Translations under genes and position numbers: made by a program
Source of the DNA: a virus
IMG/VR virus record: IMGVR_UViG_3300032242_000516
Location: 1 to 27,811 of that record
Reading direction: 5' to 3' (one strand)
DNA length: 27,811 nucleotides
Notes under the pieces: generated by a model
Databases searched by the model: none
The model's input: the letters and a program-made list of their open reading frames with translations, nothing else
What the model was told of the DNA's origin: nothing
Shown: piece after piece, positions 15,417-22,385 of the stretch
Layout: the number at the start of each line of letters is the position of its first letter
Position numbering within the stretch: position 1 is the first letter of the stretch

Positions 15417-16973
15417 ATGGCAGAACAACTATTACCATTAATTCCTGTTCAAGACAATCTTCCTCCTATGGCTCCAGGTGTTGATGTTACTTCTGCTCAA
15501 TTTAATGATGCAGTAGACAATCGTGACACGAAACAACTTCGTTTAATTGCTGCTAACAACGATGGCAGTCCTGTTGCCGCTGCTGCAAATCATGTTGCTG
15601 AAGTAGTCCATCGTGGCAATAAAGAATTTAACGATACTTTTGGGCCAATTGAAAAAGCAGGTGGGCCAACAAGTCAAGAAGGTCGAGTAAAAATTGCAGA
15701 TGCTTGGAAAAACAATAGTCAAAATCCAAAGTATGGTGATGCTTTAGTTGAATACATACTTGGAAACAAAGAGGGCGCTCGTAAGCTAATTACTGGTGGG
15801 ACTCTTACTACCAAGATTACTTACGACAATGCTGGCAATCAATTGCTAGAAAACGTTGATGAAGTTGGTGATAAGCATTCTGTAACTGATCTTGCCACTG
15901 GAAAACAAGTTTCTCCGCAAGAGTATGCCCTTCGCAAAGGTGGTCAAGACAAGTTAGCAGATACGCTTGGATTTCTTGCAGATAAATCAAATTTACAAAC
16001 GAACATTGCTGCAACAAATCAAACCATTGCGAGAGCAAATACAGCATTAGCTGCTGCTCCAGTTCAAGCGCAAATGAATCAAGAATTTGGTTCATTGCTA
16101 TCTGATCTTAAAAAGAGTGATTTGCCACCAGATGTATTGGCAAAAGTGGCTCAGTTTTCAACAAGCTCTATTGGCACTTCTCAAGCTAGAAGTCAAGCAC
16201 TTACCAAACTTGGTCAATTAATTAAAAGCGGTAGCGTAAAAGAAGGCGATCAAGTTGATTCGGCTCTTGCTGCTGGATTAGGAATTGAAGGTGCTGCACA
16301 CTTTAATGGTAAAGGTGGAATTACTCTTAGCAATGGATCAAGCAAAAGCATAAATGATCTTAATCAAGAGCAAAATAGCACCAATCTTAATAACCAAATA
16401 GAACGCAATTACTCTCAGAAACAAGAAGATTTAGCTAAATATTTGAAAACAGGTGCATTAGCTAATCAGCCAGAACTTCAATTAAAACTTAACAGGGCTC
16501 TTGAACTGGCAAAAATGATTGCTCAAAAGCAAACACAAGTTCCAGATCATCCGTTTAATGTTCCCACAGTTGGCTTTGGTGTTACTGATGAATATGCTCG
16601 TGGACGCATTCAAGCAGAACAAGGTTTGTTAAATGCTAAAGCAAATGCGGCATTTGGAGAATGGTCTGCAAAACAACTTAAAAATTATCCTAACGATTCT
16701 CCTCCAAGGCCAGGAGAACTAGAAGCTGCTTTTGTAAAAACACCTTTATATCAATCATTGGTAAATGATTATTCCACTAAAGCGGATGCAATTTTAAAAG
16801 AGCCTCGTACTTTTGCAAAAAATGTAAACGTTGCTGATACAGGAATAGCAATACCTGGTGGAGAGGCTGTTGCTCCTCCTGCTCCTTTGGCAAAAAAATC
16901 GGAAACAACGCCGCAAAAAACCGTTGGCAAAAAACCTAGTCTTGCTGATATAGCATCTCAATTTAGGAAATAA
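15417..16973 (+). CDS. Probable internal virion (ejection) protein, 518 residues
   Basis: This is a long, mostly helical, Ala/Gln/Lys-rich protein. Residues 22-80 contain a helical pair (DAVDNRDTKQLRLIAANNDG and NHVAEVVHRGNKEFND), a motif also seen in podovirus internal proteins. A short beta segment (TTKITYDNAGNQLLENVDEV) near 130-150 is followed by coiled-coil-like helices to about residue 420, and the C-terminus is Pro/Lys-rich (PPAPLAKKSETTPQK), ending in a short helix SLADIASQF. There is no transglycosylase or other catalytic motif that I can see. It resembles the family that includes T7 gp15-type proteins only in general character. Ribosome site AGGAAAAATC. The role is inferred from gene order. 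Confidence 0.5.
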   Translation: MAEQLLPLIPVQDNLPPMAPGVDVTSAQFNDAVDNRDTKQLRLIAANNDGSPVAAAANHVAEVVHRGNKEFNDTFGPIEKAGGPTSQEGRVKIADAWKNNSQNPKYGDALVEYILGNKEGARKLITGGTLTTKITYDNAGNQLLENVDEVGDKHSVTDLATGKQVSPQEYALRKGGQDKLADTLGFLADKSNLQTNIAATNQTIARANTALAAAPVQAQMNQEFGSLLSDLKKSDLPPDVLAKVAQFSTSSIGTSQARSQALTKLGQLIKSGSVKEGDQVDSALAAGLGIEGAAHFNGKGGITLSNGSSKSINDLNQEQNSTNLNNQIERNYSQKQEDLAKYLKTGALANQPELQLKLNRALELAKMIAQKQTQVPDHPFNVPTVGFGVTDEYARGRIQAEQGLLNAKANAAFGEWSAKQLKNYPNDSPPRPGELEAAFVKTPLYQSLVNDYSTKADAILKEPRTFAKNVNVADTGIAIPGGEAVAPPAPLAKKSETTPQKTVGKKPSLADIASQFRK

Positions 16974-16975
16974 TC

Positions 16976-18541
16976 ATGGCTTTTGACGAACAAGGTTTTA
17001 GAAAAGCTGCTGTTGCCGCTGGATACAGTGCAGATGAGATTGAGTCTCATGTTGCAAAAGAAAAACAATTAGCGGAACCTAAGTTGCCAGAAAGCAATAG
17101 TTATGAAGATTTTTCTAACAAAGACATTGCTCAACAACCATCTGCTGCAAAACGTTTAGAACAAAAAGCTGAACAAGTAAATCCTGCAATTCCTTATTTG
17201 GCTGCTGCTGGAGCCGGTGCTGTTGGTACTGCTGCTGCAATTGGTGCGGGAAAGAAAATTTACAATTCTTTAACCGACAAAATGGCGGCAGATGTTGAAG
17301 CAAAACAAATAGCAAATAAACGTATTGAACCTGATTTAAACGTTTCCAACAAACCCGTAATTAACGAGCCAATGCTTGATATGGCTCCAGCACCTGTACC
17401 AACTCAAGCAACAGAAACAGTTAATCCAGTTCAAGCAATGAAAGACAAATTGCTTGCATCTGGCGCTGGAGCAGAAACCAAAGAGGACTTTATTAAAAGA
17501 CAATTTGGCCCAAGGTACAATCCTAATCCTACTCCTTACGAACCAGTGCCTCCAGTAGGCCCTGAAACGCCTCCGGTTACGCCTGTTGCACCAAAAGTTG
17601 AAAATGTACCTGTTAGCGTAGTTAAACCAACTGATACAAATCCTGGTATTGCTGCAATGCAACAAGCATTAAATCCAGAAGAAAAAATTACACCTCCAGT
17701 TGCTGCAACTAATGCTGCACCTCCACCTGAAGGAACAAATGCTCCTGTTATTCCAACGGAAGAACAAAAAGCAACAGCAGAAAAAGCAGTAAAAGAAAAG
17801 ATGCCGTTGTTTAGTGATGCAGACAAAAAAGCATTTACTAGTGAACAACGTAGTGTTTTGCAACATATGCAGTATGGCAAAAGTCCTGAAGAGGCAAAAG
17901 CACTTTTAAGGCATTTTGAAAATACGTTGCCTGAAGGCGTAAAGCTTAGTTACGGAACTTATGCTGAAGATGTTTTTAACGAGGCTGGTAAAAAAGTAAA
18001 AACCGCTGGCACTTCTAAAGGTGGATTTCCAGAACCCAAGCAAAATTTGCTTAATTTTTGGAATGAAGCTCTTGGAACAAATCATGCAATTAATGAAAAA
18101 GGCAATTTTGATTACAAGCCTACCGCTGAAGACGTAAGCAAAGCTCATTCATATTGGTCTGACAAGCTTAAAACTGCATCCTCTCCAGCAGAAATTGCTA
18201 AAGCTCAAAAAGGATTTGCTTCACTTGGCGCTTTGGCTAGTGCCGCTGGTGTTTCTCTTGCTGCTTTGGGTGCTATGTCTGCTTACAAAGAAGGCAAGGA
18301 AACAGGTGATTTTAGTAATCTAGGTTTACTAGGTGGATCATTGCTTGCAGGAGCTTCCGCACCAGCCCAGGTTGCATATCAAGCAGCCACTTACTCTAAA
18401 CCTCTTGGAGAGACTCAAGAGCAATTAAAAGAGTTTGGCAAAAGGCTAGAATATGCTAACAAAGTTGGCTATGGTCGTGGAACGCAAGGGTCTACCGGTG
18501 GTGGACAGGGCTTCCGTGGTATAGCGCCTCCAACCCGATAG
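16976..18541 (+). CDS. Probable membrane-active internal virion protein, 521 residues
   Basis: The protein begins with a short helical domain (FDEQGFRKAAVAAGYSADEIESHV) then a hydrophobic small-residue segment at about 69-93 (IPYLAAAGAGAVGTAAAIGA). Residues 160-270 are proline-rich and likely disordered. A second ordered part (about 285-410) carries FTSEQRSVLQHMQYGKSPEE and ends before two more hydrophobic segments, about 413-437 (FASLGALASAAGVSLAALGA) and 447-470. Hydrophobic glycine/alanine helices of this kind suit a protein that enters or crosses host membranes during DNA ejection. It follows another probable ejection protein by two bases. No enzyme motif is seen. A different role, such as a scaffold for the other two proteins, cannot be excluded. 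Confidence 0.5.
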   Translation: MAFDEQGFRKAAVAAGYSADEIESHVAKEKQLAEPKLPESNSYEDFSNKDIAQQPSAAKRLEQKAEQVNPAIPYLAAAGAGAVGTAAAIGAGKKIYNSLTDKMAADVEAKQIANKRIEPDLNVSNKPVINEPMLDMAPAPVPTQATETVNPVQAMKDKLLASGAGAETKEDFIKRQFGPRYNPNPTPYEPVPPVGPETPPVTPVAPKVENVPVSVVKPTDTNPGIAAMQQALNPEEKITPPVAATNAAPPPEGTNAPVIPTEEQKATAEKAVKEKMPLFSDADKKAFTSEQRSVLQHMQYGKSPEEAKALLRHFENTLPEGVKLSYGTYAEDVFNEAGKKVKTAGTSKGGFPEPKQNLLNFWNEALGTNHAINEKGNFDYKPTAEDVSKAHSYWSDKLKTASSPAEIAKAQKGFASLGALASAAGVSLAALGAMSAYKEGKETGDFSNLGLLGGSLLAGASAPAQVAYQAATYSKPLGETQEQLKEFGKRLEYANKVGYGRGTQGSTGGGQGFRGIAPPTR

Positions 18542-18549
18542 GAACGATC

Positions 18550-18786
18550 ATGTCACCTGAAGAACGTGCTGAATTCATAGCGGAGTTAATGCTCCATATT
18601 AAAGCTGTTAATTCGTTGACCGATGATGAGCAACGTTGGGTTAGGATGGCTATTGAGAAAGAAGCTCAATCAATATCCCTTCGTAAAGCAATCATTGAGA
18701 AGACTTTAACTTCGTTGATTTGGATGTTGGTTGTAGGTATTGGTTACATCATTCTTGATTCTGCTAAACAGCACGGCTTTAAGTAG
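18550..18786 (+). CDS. Small membrane protein at the start of the lysis cassette, 78 residues
   Basis: The N-terminal 50 residues are a charged amphipathic helix pair (SPEERAEFIAELMLHI; DDEQRWVRMAIEKEAQSISL), followed by one predicted transmembrane helix at about 53-70 (LTSLIWMLVVGIGYIILD) and a short basic tail. Similar proteins with DDEQRWVRMAI and a single C-terminal membrane helix precede lysis genes in other proteobacterial phages, usually hypothetical. It might be an antiholin, a holin-like protein or an inner-membrane anchor. AGGAACGATC precedes the ATG. The topology (N-terminus in the cytoplasm) is an inference from charge. Confidence 0.7.
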   Translation: MSPEERAEFIAELMLHIKAVNSLTDDEQRWVRMAIEKEAQSISLRKAIIEKTLTSLIWMLVVGIGYIILDSAKQHGFK

Positions 18787-18793
18787 ATTATGA

Positions 18794-19108
18794 ATGCGCC
18801 GTTTATTTTTACTCTTAATGTTGGTAACGGTATCGGCAGCACAGGACAAGTTAATACTGTCTACGGAGCCTCCTCCTCCATTGCCAAAGCCAAAGCCAAG
18901 GCAGACAAGTTGCGCGATACAGGAACTATATGCCATTGCCTGGTCAACGCATGACCCAGCAGAGCGCCACAAGGCCATGTTGACATGGTTAGATAAATCA
19001 AAGTGTAGCGTGGATGATTACACGCTTATATGGAACAATTTGCCAGAGTGGGCAGGAACATCGGATAGCCCAGCTTTACGGGCAAAGATTATGGAGAAAG
19101 CAAGATGA
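18794..19108 (+). CDS. Exported small protein with signal peptide, 104 residues
   Basis: The N-terminus MRRLFLLLMLVTVSAAQDK is a clear Sec signal peptide with a likely cleavage after the VSA/AA region; there is no lipobox cysteine. The mature protein starts with a proline-rich segment (PPPPLPKPKPRQ, about 26-37) and continues with a helical part CAIQELYAIAWSTHDPAERH and WIN-type sequence (LIWNNLPEWAGTSDSPALRA). Two cysteines may pair in the periplasm. The proline-rich stretch recalls Rz1-type outer-membrane spanins, but without the lipid anchor that comparison is weak. Related proteins occur in this position in other phages with unknown function. The stop overlaps the next gene's ATG. No strong ribosome site is visible, so translation is probably coupled to the preceding gene. 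Confidence 0.7.
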   Translation: MRRLFLLLMLVTVSAAQDKLILSTEPPPPLPKPKPRQTSCAIQELYAIAWSTHDPAERHKAMLTWLDKSKCSVDDYTLIWNNLPEWAGTSDSPALRAKIMEKAR

Positions 19109-19335
19109 ATGAATCGTGGTTAGGAAAAAACATTCAACCGGTCACGGTAGTGTTCTTACTTTTTTCTTACTTTTTCTTTGCGTTGTTGTCCGTTTTTGAG
19201 ATGGAAACTCGTGGAGCATACGTTGACTTGTTAGGCCAAGCAATGATTATTGTGATTACCGCTATTTTTGCCGGTAAGACTGCCGAGCGAATTGTAGATA
19301 TTCGCACCAACAAAGGAGCTTCAGATGGCGCTTGA
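19105..19335 (+). CDS. Two-helix membrane protein, holin-like, 76 residues
   Basis: There are two hydrophobic segments, about 12-31 (PVTVVFLLFSYFFFALLSVF) and 42-58 (LLGQAMIIVITAIFAGK), separated by the acidic loop EMETRGAYV, with a basic-to-mixed C-terminal tail (KTAERIVDIRTNKG). Size and topology match class II holins, but the next gene is a clearer holin, so this one could be an antiholin, a second holin or a membrane protein of other function. ATGA overlap with the upstream gene and an 11-base overlap with the downstream gene place it firmly within the lysis operon. Confidence 0.65.
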   Translation: MNESWLGKNIQPVTVVFLLFSYFFFALLSVFEMETRGAYVDLLGQAMIIVITAIFAGKTAERIVDIRTNKGASDGA

Positions 19336-19732
19336 CCCAGTATCCGCATTGTTAGACATTGGCGGTAAAGTATTAGATAGAGTTTTTCCTGATCCTGCCC
19401 AACAAGCAGCAGCCAAACTAGAATTGATGAAGCTCCAGCAGTCGGGTGAGTTAGCCCAGCTTGCCGGACAAATGGACATCAACAAGATTGAAGCTGGAAG
19501 CTCGAGCGTCTTTGTATCCGGTTGGCGTCCTAGCATTGGTTGGGTTTGCAGTGCAGGATTTGCCGTGCAGTTTGTCGTTGGCCCGCTGGCTGAGTGGGGC
19601 TCTGCTTTGGCAGGACATCCTGTAAAGTTTCCACAGATGGACACCGGAACTATGATGCCTTTACTTTTAGGTATGCTTGGTTTGGGTGGTATGCGTACTG
19701 CTGAAAAAATTCAAGGCGTGGCCTCAAAGTGA
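19325..19732 (+). CDS. 3TM holin (GTA_holin_3TM family)
   Basis: This 135-residue protein should form membrane lesions in the inner membrane that release the endolysin and set lysis time. The family pattern is complete: an N-terminal helix with the motif FPDPAQQAAAKLELMKLQQSG (21-41), then GWRPSIGWV (66-74) leading into a transmembrane segment at about 70-88, and a C-terminal hydrophobic segment (about 108-122, MMPLLLGMLGLGG) followed by MRTAEKIQGV. These are the hallmarks of the holin family first described for gene transfer agents, widespread in proteobacterial phages. It overlaps the previous gene by 11 bases and the endolysin start by four. Family assignment is strong; the exact number of membrane passages is an inference. 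Confidence 0.9.
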   Translation: MALDPVSALLDIGGKVLDRVFPDPAQQAAAKLELMKLQQSGELAQLAGQMDINKIEAGSSSVFVSGWRPSIGWVCSAGFAVQFVVGPLAEWGSALAGHPVKFPQMDTGTMMPLLLGMLGLGGMRTAEKIQGVASK

Positions 19733-20157
19733 ACTTAACCGAACACTTTACCCTTGAAGAGCTAACTGTTACTGACCACCGGCAGTTTGACAATACGCCA
19801 AACGCTGAAGAAAAAGAAAACCTAGTTAGGGTGGCAGGGATGCTAGAACAGGTCAAGGTCGCCATTGGTGGCAAGCCTGTAATGGTTAACTCTGCTTTTA
19901 GGTGTAAACAAGTAAATGATGCCGTAGGAAGCAAAGATACAAGCCAACACCGAGTTGGATGTGCTGCTGACATCCGAGTACCAGGCATGACTCCAGACCA
20001 AGTAGTCAAGGCAATCATTGCTGCAAAACTGCCTTTTGACCAGCTAATTCGTGAGTTTGATAGCTGGACTCACATCAGCGTACCCAACGATACAAATGGC
20101 AAGCCTCGCAATCAAGTTTTAATCATTGATAAGCAGGGTACAAGAATTTATTCGTAA
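19729..20157 (+). CDS. Endolysin, peptidase M15 (zinc D-Ala-D-Ala carboxypeptidase-like)
   Basis: This 142-residue zinc peptidase probably cleaves peptide cross-links in peptidoglycan after release by the adjacent holin. The M15 pattern is visible: FTLEELTVTDH at the N-terminus, VNSAFRCKQVNDAVGS in the middle, and the zinc ligands in SQHRVGCAADI (H74, D81) and SWTHIS (H115). Length equals the compact M15_3 proteins of phages, with no separate cell-wall binding domain and no signal peptide, so it needs the holin for access. It starts with GTG at 19729, overlapping the holin stop (GTGA). An in-frame ATG is not present nearby. Confidence in family and role is high; substrate bond is inferred from family. 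Confidence 0.9.
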   Translation: MNLTEHFTLEELTVTDHRQFDNTPNAEEKENLVRVAGMLEQVKVAIGGKPVMVNSAFRCKQVNDAVGSKDTSQHRVGCAADIRVPGMTPDQVVKAIIAAKLPFDQLIREFDSWTHISVPNDTNGKPRNQVLIIDKQGTRIYS

Positions 20158-20162
20158 AAACT

Positions 20163-20190
20163 TATTTATGCAACGTAAATAGGTTATAAA
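20163..20190 (+). promoter_or_regulatory. AT-rich inverted repeat and possible -10 box before the phosphoesterase gene
   Basis: The 58-base gap between the endolysin and the next gene contains the near-palindrome TATTTATG-CAA-CGTAAATA (20163-20181; one T-G pair). TATAAA at 20185-20190 is a plausible -10 box, but no good -35 sequence is present. It could be an operator, a promoter for the downstream pair of genes, or a weak hairpin closing the lysis operon; the evidence does not separate these. Confidence 0.3.
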
Positions 20191-20215
20191 TCGGAATTAA
20201 CTCCGAAAGGTTTGT

Positions 20216-21199
20216 ATGCCACAGGAAGCTTGTTCCGAAGATGTTTTTGTAGAGCTATGGAATGAACACCGTTCTGCAAAAAAAGTTTCGGAAATTATTG
20301 GAATAAGTGAACGTAGAGCAAATACCAGACGTAGAACCATAGAAAAGAAAAGAAACATTGTTCTTCAAGCCGAGGACATTAGAGGTTTAAAGTACCAAAA
20401 AGACTATGTAACAGTTCCGTACAATGTCCGTACAAACCTTGGATTACTTAACGGACAAGTAATCGTTTTTAGTGATGCACACTTCTGGCCTGGTATCCGG
20501 TCTACCGCCTTCAAAGGTCTTTTGTGGGCTATTAAAGAATTCAAACCTCGAGCAGTAATCAATAACGGTGATGCGTTTGACGGTGCTTCCATATCCCGAT
20601 TCCCTCGTATTGGATGGGACAGTAAGCCTAGCTTGATTGGAGAGCTAAAAGCTTGTGAAGCTTCGTTGGAAGAGATAGAAACAGCAGCCAAAGAAGGCAA
20701 TAGTCAATGCAAGTTGATCTGGACGCTTGGGAACCATGATGCTCGCTTTGAGAATACGTTGGCGAATCGTGTGCCTGAGTTTGCACACATAAAAGGCTTT
20801 ACGCTTAAAGATCATTTTCAAGCGTGGACTCCAGCCTGGTCTTGCTGGGCGACTGATGATGTAGTAATTAAACATCGTTGGAAGGGTGGAATACACGCAG
20901 TTTATAACAACTCGGTAATGTCCGGCAAGAGCTACGTCACAGGACACCTCCACAGCCTCAAGGTAGCCCCTTTTAGCGACCTTAACGGCACTCGCTATGG
21001 AGTAGACACAGGAACCCTTGCAGACCCTGTAGGGCCTCAATTCATTGATTACCTAGAAGACAACCCTACCAACTGGAGAAGTGGTTTTGCCATTCTTACA
21101 ATTTGGAAAGGACACCTGTTACAGCCGGAACTTGTACAGGTTTTTGACAAAAATCACATTGAATTCCGTGGAAACGTAATAAACGTTTCTAAGTATTAG
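20216..21199 (+). CDS. HTH-metallophosphoesterase fusion, 327 residues
   Basis: The calcineurin-like phosphoesterase motifs are complete: FSDAHF (D87, H89), INNGDAFDG (G118, D119, D122), LGNHDARFE (N173, H174, D175), H220, and GHLHS (H244, H246). They should bind two metal ions and hydrolyse a phosphoester, in nucleic acid or nucleotides. The N-terminal 45 residues form a helix-turn-helix-like segment (AKKVSEIIGISERRANTRRR) rich in Arg, which would bring DNA binding to the enzyme. The ribosome site is GAAAGG, six bases before the ATG. Phages often carry such HTH-phosphoesterases near packaging or lysis genes; the substrate is not established. Nuclease activity on DNA is the leading guess, but nucleotide phosphatase is also possible. 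Confidence 0.85.
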   Translation: MPQEACSEDVFVELWNEHRSAKKVSEIIGISERRANTRRRTIEKKRNIVLQAEDIRGLKYQKDYVTVPYNVRTNLGLLNGQVIVFSDAHFWPGIRSTAFKGLLWAIKEFKPRAVINNGDAFDGASISRFPRIGWDSKPSLIGELKACEASLEEIETAAKEGNSQCKLIWTLGNHDARFENTLANRVPEFAHIKGFTLKDHFQAWTPAWSCWATDDVVIKHRWKGGIHAVYNNSVMSGKSYVTGHLHSLKVAPFSDLNGTRYGVDTGTLADPVGPQFIDYLEDNPTNWRSGFAILTIWKGHLLQPELVQVFDKNHIEFRGNVINVSKY

Positions 21200-21228
21200 T
21201 CTGTAATTTACATGAGCTAAGATGTGTT

Positions 21229-21254
21229 TGTAGCGCGGTGCTACATCAATTTTT
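21229..21254 (+). promoter_or_regulatory. Hairpin in the leader of the acidic-protein gene
   Basis: TGTAGC (21229-21234) and GCTACA (21240-21245) form a perfect six-base stem with loop GCGGT, followed by TCAA and five T residues (21250-21254). It lies between the phosphoesterase stop and the ribosome site AGGAG of the next gene. It could be a weak terminator or an mRNA element that stabilises or regulates the acidic-protein message. Confidence 0.4.
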
Positions 21255-21265
21255 AGGAGCAGATC

Positions 21266-21541
21266 ATGGAATTTGAGATGACTATTAACTTTGGTTTCGG
21301 TGAGAGCGTTGAAATTTCTACCGATTCTTTTTGGAAGCTGGCAATGTTGAGCGAGTTTGTTCGATTTGTGGATGAACTAGAGGAAGAAGAAGACGAGCAA
21401 GACGACGAGCAAGAAGAAGAGTACGAGTTTGACGAAGAAGGCGTTGCGTACTGGTTTGACGAAGAGAATGAAGTTTGGTACTTCTACGACGAAGAGTCTG
21501 ACGATTGGTATGAGTGCGAAGAAGAAGAATGCGTTGAGTAA
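21266..21541 (+). CDS. Extremely acidic 91-residue protein (possible DNA mimic)
   Basis: Of 91 residues, 39 are Asp or Glu and only two are Lys or Arg. The N-terminal 35 residues look like an ordered sheet and helix (MTINFGFGESVEIS, then FWKLAMLSEFVRFVDEL). From about residue 36 it is a run of acidic residues interrupted by regularly placed aromatics: AYWFDEENEVWYFYDEESDDWYE. This spacing of Trp/Tyr with acid pairs resembles a repeat of about ten residues (W63, W71, W81). The protein ends in ECEEEECVE. Such charge is known in phage DNA mimics such as Ocr, but there is no sequence relation that I recognise. AGGAG lies seven bases before the ATG, a strong site, and the gene has its own leader hairpin and terminator, suggesting high separate expression. 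A chaperone or metal-binding role is an alternative. Confidence 0.8.
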   Translation: MEFEMTINFGFGESVEISTDSFWKLAMLSEFVRFVDELEEEEDEQDDEQEEEYEFDEEGVAYWFDEENEVWYFYDEESDDWYECEEEECVE

Positions 21542-21560
21542 TTTAACTCAATGGATTGAG

Positions 21561-21584
21561 AAGGGGGCATTGGCCCCCTTTTTT
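21561..21584 (+). terminator. Strong intrinsic terminator at the convergence of both strands
   Basis: An eight-base perfect stem AAGGGGGC (21561-21568) / GCCCCCTT (21573-21580) with loop ATTG is followed by six T residues (21579-21584). This is a textbook Rho-independent terminator for plus-strand transcription. On the minus strand no T-tract follows the stem, so it should act mainly in one direction; the minus-strand operon ends inside its T-tract at 21583. Confidence 0.9.
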
Positions 21585-21762
21585 AATTGAAATGTTTCTT
21601 AATGATTGCCAGAATATCCGTTATCTCCTCTGATACCTCTTTAAGAGACAATCTAAGTTCTTGTATATCAGCTTGCTGTTCCTGCATTCTGATGTACGAA
21701 TCCATGCAGAATTTGGCTAAGTTCTCGTTGCTCCACGCTGCGAAGTTTGGTAGGTCTTTCAC
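21583..21762 (-). CDS. Small coiled-coil protein, 59 residues, last gene of the minus operon
   Basis: The reading frame from the GTG at 21762 gives a 59-residue protein beginning MKDLPNFAAWSNENLAKF and continuing with a predicted coiled coil (RMQEQQADIQELRLSLKEVSEEI). AAAGGAAG lies four to five bases before the GTG, while the next in-frame upstream start (TTG at 21804) has no comparable ribosome site. Small proteins with LPDF..WS...L..F and a following coiled coil occur in related phages without known function. The first 95 bases overlap the end of the upstream gene in another frame. The stop lies inside the T-tract of the plus-strand terminator. Confidence 0.6.
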   Translation of the reverse strand: MKDLPNFAAWSNENLAKFCMDSYIRMQEQQADIQELRLSLKEVSEEITDILAIIKKHFN

Positions 21763-22003
21763 TTTTCTTCCTTTCAGGTTTAGGACAATCTTCTGGTGGG
21801 ACAACTATGCACCATACAGCCTCTGAAGGATTTTGGTACTGTGCTTGTGTCCAACGATCTATGTAGGTATCGGGCATTGTTCTTAGAGCTTGCCTAATAT
21901 GGTTTGAGTCTTTTTCTAAAATTAATGATACTTCCATAGTAGTTAAGCCATCATTATGTTTTTTTAAAAGCGTTCTTATGATTCCGTGGTTGGATTTGAG
22001 CAT
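21668..22003 (-). CDS. Probable winged-helix DNA-binding protein, 111 residues
   Basis: Residues 1-80 resemble a small winged-helix domain common in phages: a first helix (GIIRTLLKKHNDG), the LTTMEVSLILEKDSNHIRQALRTMP recognition region, then a wing with RWTQ and VWCIVVPPEDCPKPERKK. Comparable phage proteins stop shortly after PEDCP; here the frame runs on for about 30 residues (from RPTKLRSVEQREL) through the next gene. That tail is probably a by-product of overlap rather than a domain. The start ATG at 22003 lacks a strong ribosome site and overlaps the preceding gene by 28 bases, so translation is probably coupled. It may regulate phage transcription; the target is unknown. Confidence 0.65.
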   Translation of the reverse strand: MLKSNHGIIRTLLKKHNDGLTTMEVSLILEKDSNHIRQALRTMPDTYIDRWTQAQYQNPSEAVWCIVVPPEDCPKPERKKSERPTKLRSVEQRELSQILHGFVHQNAGTAS

Positions 22004-22188
22004 TGCGTTTCTTTGTCTTTATTTCTTTTGGGGAGGGGTAGCCATCCTAAATACCAATAATCATTCCATGTTCCAACGATACAGACACCACCTTTTGTGA
22101 GAAGGATAACTTTGTGATCTTCTAGGGGATAAGGATCACCGGCTAAAGGGTATAGAAACTCTTGTCCACCGGCTTGATATTGCGTCAT
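21976..22188 (-). CDS. Small DUF551-like protein, 70 residues
   Basis: The protein contains HKVILLTKGGVCIVGTWNDYWYLGWLPLPKR, that is a short beta hairpin ending in the W-x-PLP motif that closes DUF551-type phage proteins. The N-terminus is short (MTQYQAGGQEF), and the last 15 residues are polar. Function of this family is unknown. It starts within the upstream stop (ATGA) and runs 28 bases into the next gene. Part of a chain of very short co-translated genes. Confidence 0.55.
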   Translation of the reverse strand: MTQYQAGGQEFLYPLAGDPYPLEDHKVILLTKGGVCIVGTWNDYWYLGWLPLPKRNKDKETQCSNPTTES

Positions 22189-22385
22189 TTGCTTTTGATC
22201 CTTTTAAAGTCTAAAGCTCCTGGTCGAACGTATTCGTTTTTAGGAGGCGTATATACAGGTTGATCCCAAAAGCTTCTAGTAGGTGGTAAAGCTTCGTGTT
22301 CTTCCCGTATTCTTGCCGTCCAAGGTTCAGTTAAGTTAAGGTCTCTGCGGTGAATGGAGTTATCGTTTCTTGGGGTAAAGCTCAT
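22185..22385 (-). CDS. Unrecognised 66-residue protein
   Basis: I do not recognise this protein. It is Arg/Pro/Asn-rich without a hydrophobic core: MSFTPRNDNSIHRRDLNL, then RIREEHEALPPTRSFWDQPV and a final LDFKRIKSK. It has features of a disordered partner-binding protein. Both ends overlap neighbours by four bases (ATGA), which supports real translation. No signal, membrane helix or metal site is seen. Confidence 0.6.
   Translation of the reverse strand: MSFTPRNDNSIHRRDLNLTEPWTARIREEHEALPPTRSFWDQPVYTPPKNEYVRPGALDFKRIKSK

Noticed and set aside
18790-18954. Alternative frame of 54 codons starting four bases before the signal-peptide gene
   Set aside because: I considered a nested Rz/Rz1-like pair, but the product has no signal peptide, lipobox or membrane helix, and its end is not conserved-looking.
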